Part shown: in pieces, positions 1 to 6,738 of the stretch
Numbering within the stretch: the stretch's first letter is position 1
How the letters are laid out: the number at the start of each line of letters is the position of its first letter
Assembly: GCA_017647065.1 (NCBI GenBank)
Contig: JAGCLI010000002.1
Coordinates: 1-13,642, forward strand
Reading direction: 5' to 3'
Source: Bacteroidales bacterium
GTDB lineage: Bacteria > Bacteroidota > Bacteroidia > Bacteroidales > P3
DNA: 13,642 nt
Position numbers and translations under genes: made by a program
Notes under the pieces: model-generated
What the model was told of the DNA's origin: nothing
Seen by the model: only the letters and a program-made list of their open reading frames with translations
Databases searched by the model: none

Positions 1-2
1 CA

Positions 3-62
3 CATGATGTGAAGTTATTGTGTGAGACACTTCATATCGAAATTCCAAATGAGTATAGATAA
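3..62 (+). CDS. possible C-terminal fragment of an unidentified gene
   Basis: The frame starting at base 3 is open from the window edge and reads HDVKLLCETLHIEIPNEYR before a TAA at 60-62. The composition looks protein-like, with a mixed hydrophobic and charged tail. A GC-rich hairpin lies 18 bases after the stop, as is common at a gene end. Only about 19 residues are visible, so neither the family nor the reality of the gene can be settled. It could also be chance open frame. Confidence 0.3.
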   Translation, partial: HDVKLLCETLHIEIPNEYR

Positions 63-143
63 CTGCAAATAACAGTTTGTAGGGGAGTTTTGATACTCCC
101 CTATAAAAATGGCTATTTATCAACTGTTTGTTGTGACATAGCC
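61..143. other. segment with several competing stems, possible structured RNA or gene-end hairpin
   Basis: Seen in sequence: an 8-bp GC-rich hairpin with arms 81-88 (AGGGGAGT) and 95-102 (ACTCCCCT) and a 6-base loop. Further pairings are 71-77 (AACAGTT) with 122-128 (AACTGTT), and 111-116 (GGCTAT) with 138-143 (ATAGCC). These last two interleave like a pseudoknot. A short alternative pairs 61-65 with 73-77. Neither strand has a U-run directly after the GC-rich hairpin, so it is not a standard intrinsic terminator. It may end the gene at the left edge, or be part of an RNA transcribed leftward from the promoter near 196-225. Function unknown. Confidence 0.35.
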
Positions 144-195
144 TTCTTTTTCTACTACCATAGGCATAATTTTTCGTTATTATTCTTTCAACTTA

Positions 196-225
196 CAAAG
201 GTAAAACAAATTTTAAAAGCACAAA
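196..225 (-). promoter_or_regulatory. candidate Bacteroidetes-type promoter reading leftward
   Basis: On the minus strand there is a perfect -7 element TACCTTTG (plus-strand CAAAGGTA, 196-203) and, 18 bases upstream, a TTTG that can serve as the -33 element (222-225). Transcription would run towards position 1 through a 15-codon frame (about 166 to 119) and the foldable segment 61-143. No gene on that strand is visible within the window. Confidence 0.4.
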
Positions 226-342
226 AAAACATTAAATAAACTCTTATTTTCATAACTCAAAACTTACAGAGAAAAATCTTTATTTTGAGAAAATTTCATT
301 TTGCGAAAAAAAGTAGTTCCTTGACGAAAATTGAGCGAAAAA

Positions 343-511
343 CAAGGGTAATTTTTCCGAAAGCTCGTTTAGAATTTTCTAAATCAGGGATAGAAATTTC
401 TAAATCAAGGATAGAAAAAATTAAATCAAGTTTTTTTTTGGAAAAAATCAATGAAAAAATTGCAAAAAACAGCGAAAAATTTGGCAAAATCAAAGACTTT
501 TTTGGCGTTTT
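343..511. repeat. degenerate 21-bp-period repeat array, about 8 units, in a non-coding stretch
   Basis: Units with the theme C(A/T)(A/G)(A/G)G followed by A/T-rich sequence start at 343, 364, 385, 406, 427, 449, 470 and 491. The spacing is 21 bp except for one step of 22. The best-conserved pair is 385 and 406 (CAGGGATAG and CAAGGATAG, each followed by a run such as AAATTTCTAAAT). The 14-mer AATTTTCTAAATCA at 374-387 recurs exactly at 11291-11304, linking this array to the one near 11.3 kb. The stretch 240-530 is open in one frame on each strand, but neither frame has an ATG and the coded product is low-complexity Lys/Ile/Ser heptads. I take it as non-coding. Nothing else is seen between about 225 and 650. 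Confidence 0.5.
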
Positions 512-651
512 TAGGGCTTTAAAAAGTTAAAGCGTTGATTTACTGCTTTTTAGTTAAAGGCTTATAATTTCAATATTTGCAGTCAGAAAATTTAGACTTG
601 AAAATATCGCACGCATTCGGCGTTAAATTTATAGAAATTTTGTTTACATAC

Positions 652-689
652 AAAAAATAGTGGCGATTCTAATTTATAGAACCGCCACT
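652..689 (-). terminator. intrinsic terminator of the butyrate kinase gene
   Basis: The hairpin has arms 659-665 (AGTGGCG) and 683-689 (CGCCACT), one A/C mismatch, then an inner stem 667-671/677-681 (TTCTA/TAGAA) around a 5-base loop. On the minus strand it is followed by a U-run (complement of AAAAAA, 652-657). It lies 35 bases past the buk stop codon, in the right orientation. Confidence 0.8.
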
Positions 690-724
690 TTGTGTTTTAA
701 TTCAAAGGATTATTTTCTTGAATC

Positions 725-1804
725 TTATTTATATTCTTTGCATTCTATTTCTTTGTTCAAGAACATTGTTGCATTCATTGCTAAGGCACCCATTTCGTCT
801 TCGCCTGCGTAGATTTCTACCGGTGCAATGAATTTTACTCTTTCTATTACTTCTTCATCGAAAGGTTTTCCGTAGGCAATACCTCCTGTAAGTACGATTG
901 CATCTACTTTTCCATTCAAAACAGTTGCTGCAGCACCGATTTCTTTTGCTACTTGATAGGCCATAGCTGATTGAATAAAGGCATGTTCTTCGCTTCCTTC
1001 TTTTGCTTTTACTTCAACAGTGTATGCGTCATTTGTTCCTAAGTATGCTACGAATCCTCCGTTGCCTACAATCATTTTCTTTATTTGTTCTTTTGTGTAT
1101 TGTCCGCTAAAACATGCGTTTACTACTTCATTAACTGGTAAAGAGCCTGTTCTTTCTGGTGAGAATGGACCTTCGCCGTCTAAGGCTTGGTTTACGTCTA
1201 TTACTAAGCCTTTTTTGTGAACGCCTACTGAAACTCCTCCTCCTAAGTGTACGATTATAAGGTTAAGGTCTTCGTATTTTTGGTTGTGGTCTTTTGCATA
1301 TTTTCTTGCGATTGCTTTTTGGTTCAATGCATGGAAGATTGAACGGCGTGGAAATAGAGGATGTCCACTGATTCTTGCCAATGGCTCCATTTCATCTACA
1401 ACAACAGGGTCTGCAATAATGGCTGGTACATTGTTTAAGCCACTTGCTATGTCGTTTGCTATAAGTCCTCCTAAGTTACAAGCGTGTTCTCCTGATACTC
1501 CTTTCTTTAAGTCTTCTATCATGGCTTGGTTTACGCCCCAAACACCAGATGAGATTGGTTTTACTAAACCTCCACGTCCTACGATTACTTTAAATTCGTT
1601 TAAGTCATAGCCTGCTGCTGCTACTTCTTCCAAAATAAGAGCTTTTCTAAACTCATATTGGTCTGCTATGCGTTCAAATTTTGCTATTTCTTCGGCAGAG
1701 TGTTTTATGTTCTTAACAAATAGTTGTGTTTCTCCGTCATAAACTGCTACCTTAGTCGATGTTGAACCTGGATTTATCGCTAAAATCAATTGTTTGTTAC
1801 TCAT
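725..1804 (-). CDS. buk: butyrate kinase
   Basis: This cytoplasmic acetate/butyrate kinase of the ASKHA fold interconverts butyryl phosphate + ADP and butyrate + ATP, the last step of butyrate formation by the Ptb-Buk route. The 359 residues match the usual family length of about 355. Visible motifs are the N-terminal phosphate loop NPGSTSTKVAVYD (11-23), VGRGG (76-80), HLGGGVSV (187-194), DGEGPFSPERTGSLP (209-223), LTGGIAYG (305-312) and GEDEMGALA (334-342). The ATG at 1804 fits the N-terminus MSNKQLILAINPGS and has no Shine-Dalgarno sequence. Its usual partner ptb (phosphate butyryltransferase) is absent: the upstream neighbour is a divergent barrel gene, and downstream comes a terminator followed by non-coding DNA. 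It is therefore monocistronic here. A branched-chain acid kinase of the same family is the main alternative. Confidence 0.93.
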   Translation of the reverse strand: MSNKQLILAINPGSTSTKVAVYDGETQLFVKNIKHSAEEIAKFERIADQYEFRKALILEEVAAAGYDLNEFKVIVGRGGLVKPISSGVWGVNQAMIEDLKKGVSGEHACNLGGLIANDIASGLNNVPAIIADPVVVDEMEPLARISGHPLFPRRSIFHALNQKAIARKYAKDHNQKYEDLNLIIVHLGGGVSVGVHKKGLVIDVNQALDGEGPFSPERTGSLPVNEVVNACFSGQYTKEQIKKMIVGNGGFVAYLGTNDAYTVEVKAKEGSEEHAFIQSAMAYQVAKEIGAAATVLNGKVDAIVLTGGIAYGKPFDEEVIERVKFIAPVEIYAGEDEMGALAMNATMFLNKEIECKEYK

Positions 1805-1844
1805 GTCTTTTTATTTTTTTGTTTAAATTATTTCTTCTTTTGTG

Positions 1845-1874
1845 CAAATATATGAATAATGTTTCAATAGCAAA
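1845..1874 (-). promoter_or_regulatory. candidate promoter of buk
   Basis: On the minus strand a perfect -7 element TATATTTG (plus-strand 1845-1852) is preceded 18 bases upstream by TTTG (1871-1874). Initiation would give a leader of about 35 bases before the buk ATG at 1804. The 21-bp repeats begin six bases beyond the -33 element. Confidence 0.6.
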
Positions 1875-1880
1875 ATAAAT

Positions 1881-1964
1881 CAAAGAAATAATTTAATAAA
1901 ACAAAGAAATAATTTTTTAATTCAAAGAATTATTTTCCTAAAACAAAGAATTATTTTTACCTTT
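1881..1964. repeat. four phased 21-bp direct repeats between divergent genes
   Basis: CAAAGAA begins at 1881, 1902, 1923 and 1944, exactly 21 bp apart. Each is followed by (A/T)TA(A/T)TTT and a variable A/T tail; the third and fourth units share CAAAGAATTATTTT. The array lies between the candidate -33 element of buk and the -7 element of the barrel gene. It could be an operator for both, a phased curved segment (two helical turns per unit), or a copy of the dispersed repeat also present at 343-511, 7548-7652 and 11245-11344. Confidence 0.75.
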
Positions 1965-1965
1965 G
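1958..1965 (+). promoter_or_regulatory. -7 element of the outer-membrane barrel gene
   Basis: TACCTTTG matches the Bacteroidetes -7 consensus TAnnTTTG exactly. The -33 position falls within the 21-bp repeats and has no clear TTTG, which may mean the promoter needs an activator. Initiation near 1971 supports the ATG at 1994 rather than the TTG at 1973 as the start codon. Confidence 0.5.
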
Positions 1966-1993
1966 CAAATGGTTGATTTTTAATACTGAGAAT

Positions 1994-3694
1994 ATGAGAC
2001 TTGAAAGAAAAATTTTTTTTGTGTTTGCTTTGATTTTTTGTGTTCAATCTTTGTCTTTTGCTCAACAAGATGAGAAATTGTCTTTGAAAATAGGGTTTGA
2101 GGGAAGTTATACAAAGAGAAACGATAATTCAAACATTGTTTCAACGGCTTTGAATCAAGAAAAGGATACTCTTTTCTTTGAAAATGTCAATACAAATGGA
2201 GAAACAAAGGAGTATAGTGGGGGATTGAGTCTTGATTTGATTTATAAGATTGATAAAAAGAATGTTTTTTCGTTTTCTTTTTCTCATTTGCAGCTAAGTA
2301 ATCAAAATAATCTTTTTACTAATCAAACAAGGATTGATTCATCTTTTGCAAATAGAACGCCGAGTGCTTATCGGGCTGAGGATTTTTATGAGTTTAAAAG
2401 TAGGGTTTCAAAGTTTGGTGCTTGTTATTCTTATAATTTCAACGATAAAGGAAAGATTCTTTCTATTGGACTTGATGGAAGTTTTTCTAATTCAGAGAGT
2501 CGTGGCAATAATCTTAGGATTTATGATAATCCTTCTGCAATTTATTGGAATTTTAATGGTCTTGATGTTGCGGAAACACAGGATAATAATATTGCTTTAA
2601 ATGTTTTTTATAATTATGCTTACGATGAGTCTTCTAAAATAAGTTTAGGACTAAGATTAAATCACGATTGGAGCGACAAAAACGCTGATTACAATTATTA
2701 TGACTCATTAAACAATATTTATAATATTAAAGATATTGCTTTCTCCTATATATATAGGAATAGGAATAATGCTTTGAATTGTTTTTTCGATTGGAAACAA
2801 ATTTTTAATCGCTTAACTATGAATGTGAGATTAGATTGGAATTTAAAAAATGAGGAGTTTAGTTATCAATCTCATTATTGGCCCGATGATACTTCTTATA
2901 TGAAATCTACTATTGAGCCTTCTGTTTATCTTTTTTATAAAGCCAATAAAAATAATGACTTTAATTTTGCTTACACTCTTAGAACGACAACGCCCTCTGC
3001 AACAAATCTGACTATTCATAAGTTGTATGGAGGAGATAATTTCACGATTGGTAATCGCAATCTTAAATCTTCGCAAACACATTCTTTGATTGCAGGTTGG
3101 CAGACATTGTTTTCTTCTTCTCAAACATTGTCGTTGAGTGCTTATTACAAACATAGCTTCAACGAAATAGACTATGCAACAGATTTTACGCTTGATGATT
3201 ATTATGGATATATGATTGCTTATTCTATGCCTTACAATATGAAGACTTCTTTTAGGTATGGATTAGATGCAAATGCAAATTTAAAGATAGGAAACCTACT
3301 TAATCTCTCTTTGTTCGCTAATATATATAGGTATTATTATGAAATAGATTATCCAAAAACTGGATTGTATTCTTCTTCTACTACTTCCTATTCGTTTAAC
3401 TTAAAGTTGTGGCGACAATTCTTTAAAAACACAGAGCTTTACGCCTCATTTAACTATTCTTCTCTTGTTTCAAGATTGTTTTATGTGCAAAAAGAAAATT
3501 ATAGCATAGACTTAGGAGTGAAAACCGAAGTTTTGGACAAAAAATTATCCTTGTTCGTTGATTTTATAGATGTATTTAATCTCAGCAAACAAGGATATGA
3601 AATCACTAATCCTTACTTTTCTTCTTTTAATTTGAATGAATATAAAGGTATATATGTAAGGTTTGGAGTTAGCTATAAGTTTGGAAAAATCTAA
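1994..3694 (+). CDS. outer membrane beta-barrel protein (TonB-receptor-like barrel without plug)
   Basis: The 566-residue product starts with a signal peptide, MRLERKIFFVFALIFCVQSLSFA, cleaved before QQ near residue 23. The rest is a chain of alternating aromatic/polar strands typical of an outer-membrane barrel. The segment around TTTPSATNL ... GGDNFTIGNRNLKSSQTHS resembles the barrel region of the OMP_b-brl_3 family (related to TonB-dependent receptors), and the C-terminus YVRFGVSYKFGKI looks like a final barrel strand. No carboxypeptidase-like domain, TonB box or plug is visible, and the protein is shorter than full receptors in this group (about 750-1000 residues). I therefore infer a barrel-only relative with unknown cargo. 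An upstream TTG (1973) extends the frame by seven residues but would spoil the signal peptide, so I chose the ATG. It is divergent from buk and converges on purN with a 1-bp gap. Confidence 0.75.
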   Translation: MRLERKIFFVFALIFCVQSLSFAQQDEKLSLKIGFEGSYTKRNDNSNIVSTALNQEKDTLFFENVNTNGETKEYSGGLSLDLIYKIDKKNVFSFSFSHLQLSNQNNLFTNQTRIDSSFANRTPSAYRAEDFYEFKSRVSKFGACYSYNFNDKGKILSIGLDGSFSNSESRGNNLRIYDNPSAIYWNFNGLDVAETQDNNIALNVFYNYAYDESSKISLGLRLNHDWSDKNADYNYYDSLNNIYNIKDIAFSYIYRNRNNALNCFFDWKQIFNRLTMNVRLDWNLKNEEFSYQSHYWPDDTSYMKSTIEPSVYLFYKANKNNDFNFAYTLRTTTPSATNLTIHKLYGGDNFTIGNRNLKSSQTHSLIAGWQTLFSSSQTLSLSAYYKHSFNEIDYATDFTLDDYYGYMIAYSMPYNMKTSFRYGLDANANLKIGNLLNLSLFANIYRYYYEIDYPKTGLYSSSTTSYSFNLKLWRQFFKNTELYASFNYSSLVSRLFYVQKENYSIDLGVKTEVLDKKLSLFVDFIDVFNLSKQGYEITNPYFSSFNLNEYKGIYVRFGVSYKFGKI

Positions 3695-3695
3695 A

Positions 3696-4262
3696 CTAAG
3701 AAAGCAAGTTGTCAATCACCTTAGGGAAATGTTCTTTCTCTAATAAATGGATTTTTTCTGCTAAACTATCGGCAGTATCCTCAGGAGTGATTGAACATTT
3801 TGCTTGAAATATTATATTTCCTTCATCATATTTTTCATTAACATAATGAATAGTTATTCCAGATTCTTGTTCCTTTGCAGCGATTACTGCTTCGTGTACG
3901 TGATGTCCGTGCATTCCTTTTCCGCCGTACTTAGGTAATAGAGCAGGGTGTATGTTTATTATCTTGTTTTCATAATTCCTTAATATATTGATTGGTACGA
4001 GCCAAAGGAATCCTGCAAGCACAATAAAATCTATTTGATTTTCTAAAAGGCATTCTACAACTTTTTCGGAAGAATAAAAATCCTCGCGATTAAAGTACAC
4101 ACTCTTTACATTTAATTGCTTTGCACGTTCAACAACGTAGGCATTCGCTTTATTGACTACAAGCAATTCTATTTTTATATCGCTATTCTTTTCTTTAAAA
4201 TATTCACATATTTGTTGGAAGTTAGTTCCACTTCCTGATGCAAACACAGCTAATCGTTTCAT
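3696..4262 (-). CDS. purN: phosphoribosylglycinamide formyltransferase (GAR transformylase)
   Basis: This cytoplasmic enzyme of de novo purine synthesis transfers a formyl group from 10-formyltetrahydrofolate to GAR. The 188-residue product has the N-terminal phosphate-binding loop ASGSGTNFQ (8-16), the catalytic NIHPALLPKYGG segment (103-114, with N103 and H105 in place of the E. coli Asn/His pair), and GITIHYVNEKYDEG (135-148), whose D146 corresponds to the catalytic Asp. Length is normal for the family. The stop codon TAG is separated from the convergent barrel gene's stop by one base, with no terminator visible between them. Its position divergent from acpP-fabF-rnc is a recurrent arrangement in Bacteroidales. 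Confidence 0.95.
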   Translation of the reverse strand: MKRLAVFASGSGTNFQQICEYFKEKNSDIKIELLVVNKANAYVVERAKQLNVKSVYFNREDFYSSEKVVECLLENQIDFIVLAGFLWLVPINILRNYENKIINIHPALLPKYGGKGMHGHHVHEAVIAAKEQESGITIHYVNEKYDEGNIIFQAKCSITPEDTADSLAEKIHLLEKEHFPKVIDNLLS

Positions 4263-4295
4263 TTCTTTGAAAAATATATTTAATTCTTATATTTG

Positions 4296-4303
4296 CAAAA
4301 ATA
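4296..4303 (-). promoter_or_regulatory. -7 element of purN
   Basis: On the minus strand this reads TATTTTTG, a perfect TAnnTTTG, 33 bases upstream of the purN ATG. No good -33 TTTG is seen at the expected distance. The opposite strand has its own TATATTTG at 4288-4295, overlapping by no bases but directly abutting it. Confidence 0.45.
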
Positions 4304-4326
4304 ATATTTTCATTTAAAACAGCATT

Positions 4327-4359
4327 TTTGCTTATTTTCTCTTCAAAACAGTATTTTTG
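4327..4359 (+). promoter_or_regulatory. candidate promoter of the acpP-fabF-rnc-lipA cluster
   Basis: TTTG (4327-4330), a 21-base spacer and TATTTTTG (4352-4359) match the Bacteroidetes -33/-7 pattern. This would give a leader of about 115 bases before the acpP ATG at 4481. A second, weaker possibility closer to the gene is TTG (4418-4420) with TATTTTG (4442-4448). Confidence 0.5.
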
Positions 4360-4480
4360 TAAATTATTATAATACAATAGTTTAGCAAATCAAGGGTTAT
4401 CATTTCTCTTTGTTTGTTTGTCTAATTGGAGTTTTTTTTGTTATTTTGCAAATCGGTTTAATTATAAAAACTTTATAGAT

Positions 4481-4717
4481 ATGTCTGAAATAACAACAAA
4501 AGTGATAGCTATCGTAGTTGATAAGCTAGGTGTAGATGAAAGTCAAGTTACTCCAGAAGCAAACTTTACAAGTGATTTAGGAGCAGATTCATTAGACACT
4601 GTTGAATTGATCATGGAATTAGAAAAAGAATTTAACATTTCTATACCAGATGATCAAGCTGAAAAGATAGCAACTGTTGGTGATGCTATCGCATACATCG
4701 AAAACAACGCTAAATAA
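4481..4717 (+). CDS. acpP: acyl carrier protein
   Basis: This small acidic cytoplasmic carrier holds growing fatty acyl chains on a 4'-phosphopantetheine arm. The 78-residue protein has the DLGADSLD motif with the attachment serine at S37, the helix [23 protein letters not shown] and a normal overall length. The frame can be extended upstream to a TTG at 4418, but that adds a 21-residue aromatic stretch not found in ACPs and overlaps a possible promoter. The ATG at 4481 is therefore the start. fabF begins 12 bases downstream, the standard ACP-ketosynthase pairing. LipA further down the same cluster acts on octanoyl groups that originate on this carrier. Confidence 0.96.
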   Translation: MSEITTKVIAIVVDKLGVDESQVTPEANFTSDLGADSLDTVELIMELEKEFNISIPDDQAEKIATVGDAIAYIENNAK

Positions 4718-4729
4718 TTTCATTTCACT

Positions 4730-5905
4730 ATGGAAATGAGACGTGTTGTCGTTACAGGGTTAGGCGCACTTACTCCAATAGGAAACAATATTGAAGAATA
4801 TTGGAATGGACTTATTAATGGAGTAAGTGGGGCTGCCCCTATAACTCATTTTGATGCTTCACAAGCTAAAACACAGTTTGCTTGTGAATTGAAAAACTTC
4901 GATGGTAATCAGTTTTTCGACAGAAAGGAAATAAGAAAATACGATAAATTTGCTCAATATGGTATAGTTGCTGCCGATCAAGCAATGCTTGATTCTGGCA
5001 TTAACTTAGAAAATATTGATAAAGATAGAGCTGGTGTTATTTGGGCTTCAGGAATTGGTGGTATAATCACTTTCCAAGAAGAAATAATGTCTTTTGCAAA
5101 AGGTGATGGTGCTTTAAGATTTAGCCCATTCTTCATTCCAAAAATGATTGCAGACATTTGTGCTGGTCATATTTCAATTAAATATGATTTAAGAGGACCT
5201 AACTTTGCAACAGTTTCAGCTTGTGCTTCTTCTGCTAATGCTATTGCAGATGCTTTTATGTATATAAAAACAGGAAAAGCAGATGTAATGGTTTGTGGTG
5301 GTAGTGAAGCTGCTATTTCTGAAGCAGGAGTTGGTGGATTCAGTTCAATGCACGCTATTTCTCAAAGAAATGATGACCCATCAACAGCTTCACGTCCTTT
5401 TGACAAAGATAGAGATGGATTTGTCTTAGGAGAAGGAGCAGGAGCCTTGATTTTGGAAAGTTACGAGCACGCAATAGCACGTGGAGCAAAGATATATGCA
5501 GAAATTTGTGGAGCAGGACTTACTGCTGATGCACATCACATGACTGCACCTCACCCTGAAGGAAGAGGAGCAATGAATGCGATGAAGGAAGCATTGAGAG
5601 AAGCAAATCTTGCTTTGGAAGATATTCATCATATCAACACTCACGGAACTTCTACTCCACTTGGTGATATTGCAGAAATAAGTGCGATTGAAAAACTTTT
5701 CGGAGAGCACGCGAAAAACATAAATATCAACTCTACAAAGAGCATGACAGGACACTTGTTAGGGGCTGCAGGAGCAATAGAGGCGATTGCGACTGTACTT
5801 GCAGTACATAACGGCATCGTTCCTCCAACAATAAATCACTTTACTGACGATCCTGAACTTCCTCAATTGAATTTTACTTTTGGAAAGCACAAAAGAGAGA
5901 AATAA
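4730..5905 (+). CDS. fabF: beta-ketoacyl-ACP synthase II, C-terminally truncated by a frameshift
   Basis: FabF condenses malonyl-ACP with acyl-ACP to elongate fatty acids. The 391-residue frame keeps the catalytic Cys of TVSACASSANAI (C165), the two His of NTHGTSTP (H305) and KSMTGHLLGAAG (H342) and the Lys of the latter motif (K337), at the usual spacing. It departs from the family at GKHKREK and stops at TAA 5903-5905. A one-base shift at the AAA run 5884-5886 restores GKAQKREIKGALSNTLGFG, which then meets an in-frame TGA (5938-5940) where a Gly is expected. The intact gene would end at 5976 with about 415 codons. The truncated protein lacks the GFGG gating loop (Phe400 in E. coli numbering) and is unlikely to be fully active. 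Sequencing or assembly error and real decay are both possible. Confidence 0.9.
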   Translation: MEMRRVVVTGLGALTPIGNNIEEYWNGLINGVSGAAPITHFDASQAKTQFACELKNFDGNQFFDRKEIRKYDKFAQYGIVAADQAMLDSGINLENIDKDRAGVIWASGIGGIITFQEEIMSFAKGDGALRFSPFFIPKMIADICAGHISIKYDLRGPNFATVSACASSANAIADAFMYIKTGKADVMVCGGSEAAISEAGVGGFSSMHAISQRNDDPSTASRPFDKDRDGFVLGEGAGALILESYEHAIARGAKIYAEICGAGLTADAHHMTAPHPEGRGAMNAMKEALREANLALEDIHHINTHGTSTPLGDIAEISAIEKLFGEHAKNININSTKSMTGHLLGAAGAIEAIATVLAVHNGIVPPTINHFTDDPELPQLNFTFGKHKREK

Positions 5906-5976
5906 AGGGAGCTTTAAGTAATACATTAGGATTTGGCTGACACAATGCTTGTCTTGCGTTTAAGAAATACGAATAA
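5884..5976 (+). pseudogene. fabF: detached C-terminal remnant of fabF with an in-frame TGA
   Basis: In the frame shifted by one base, codons from 5887 read AQKREIKGALSNTLGFG, then TGA at 5938-5940, then HNACLAFKKYE and TAA at 5974-5976, three bases before rnc. This is the expected FabF tail with the second Gly of the GFGGHN motif replaced by TGA (one change from GGA). The coding quality on both sides of the TGA, and the natural stop just before rnc, show that this was recently, or still is, the real gene end. Confidence 0.85.
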
Positions 5977-5979
5977 AAA

Positions 5980-6738
5980 ATGTTTATTGTAAAGAGAGGC
6001 AGAAAGAAAGAAGATAAAGAACTTCTAAAGTTTTTGAGAAATATTCTTGGGTGTAAGCCTAAGAATATTTCTATTTATAAACTCAGCCTTGTTCATAAGT
6101 CTTGTTCCTTAAAAGATAGTAAAGGAAATAAGTTAAACAACGAAAGGTTGGAGTATCTTGGTGACACTGTCCTTAGTACTATTGTGGGTGAGTTTTTATT
6201 CAAAAAATATCCTCTTAAAGGAGAAGGATTCTTGACTGAAATGCGTTCAAAAATTGTCAGTCGTGCTTCTTTAAATAAACTTTCCGTTAAAATAGGTTTA
6301 AGTAATCTTATAGAATATAATAGAGCGATGCATTGTTCTAATTATAGTTCTGTAAATGGTGATGCTTTTGAAGCATTGGTTGGTGCAATCTATTTGGATA
6401 GAGGTTATAATTTTGCATATAAAATTTTAACTAAAAAGATATTTTCCATACATCTTGACATAGATGAGTTGGAGAATACAACGTGGAATTATAAGAGTAA
6501 GATAATAGACTGGTGTCAAAAGAACAAGAAAAAAATATCCTTTGAAGTGGTTGAATCCAAAGTAGTAAATCATCGAATGCATTATTTAGTGCAAGTTTTG
6601 ATTGATGAACAGCCACAAGAGCAAGCAGAAGATTTCTCAATTAAAGCAGCAGAACAACTTGCCGCAGAAAAAACATTAAAAAAGATTTTAGAAAATGAGC
6701 AACAAATCTCAACGCAAACCGGAATGGTTGAAAATTAA
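5980..6738 (+). CDS. rnc: ribonuclease III
   Basis: This double-strand-specific endoribonuclease processes rRNA precursors and other structured RNAs. The 252-residue protein has the RNase III signature NERLEYLGDTVL (54-65) with E55, E58 and D62 at the metal/catalytic positions, and GDAFEALVGAIYLD (127-140) with D128 and E131 corresponding to the conserved Asp/Glu pair. A C-terminal double-stranded-RNA-binding domain runs from about residue 170 to 238 and ends in IKAAEQLAAEKTLKKIL. The N-terminal basic stretch KRGRKK is short. The start ATG lies three bases after the ancestral fabF stop, and the last 44 bases overlap lipA. acpP-fabF-rnc is a familiar gene order in Bacteroidales. Confidence 0.95.
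   Translation: MFIVKRGRKKEDKELLKFLRNILGCKPKNISIYKLSLVHKSCSLKDSKGNKLNNERLEYLGDTVLSTIVGEFLFKKYPLKGEGFLTEMRSKIVSRASLNKLSVKIGLSNLIEYNRAMHCSNYSSVNGDAFEALVGAIYLDRGYNFAYKILTKKIFSIHLDIDELENTTWNYKSKIIDWCQKNKKKISFEVVESKVVNHRMHYLVQVLIDEQPQEQAEDFSIKAAEQLAAEKTLKKILENEQQISTQTGMVEN

Noticed and set aside
285..530. 81-codon + strand frame (and a 65-codon frame on the opposite strand, 296-493) as real proteins
   Set aside because: Both need TTG starts, have no recognisable domain and consist of low-complexity heptads produced by the 21-bp repeats. Long open frames on both strands are expected in such AT-rich, stop-poor repeats.
1881..1964. CRISPR array
   Set aside because: The 21-bp units are contiguous, with no unique spacers of typical size, and no cas gene is present.
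1973..1993. TTG start for the barrel gene
   Set aside because: It adds seven residues in front of a clean signal peptide and lies almost at the predicted transcription start. The ATG at 1994 fits better.
4418..4480. N-terminal extension of acpP from a TTG
   Set aside because: The extension is aromatic and unlike any ACP. The ATG at 4481 gives the standard 78-residue protein.
5938..5940. TGA read as Gly or Trp (altered genetic code)
   Set aside because: No gene here ends in TGA, but about a dozen long genes also contain no in-frame TGA. A reassigned codon would appear many times. Rare TGA use fits AT-rich stop choice (TAA, some TAG).
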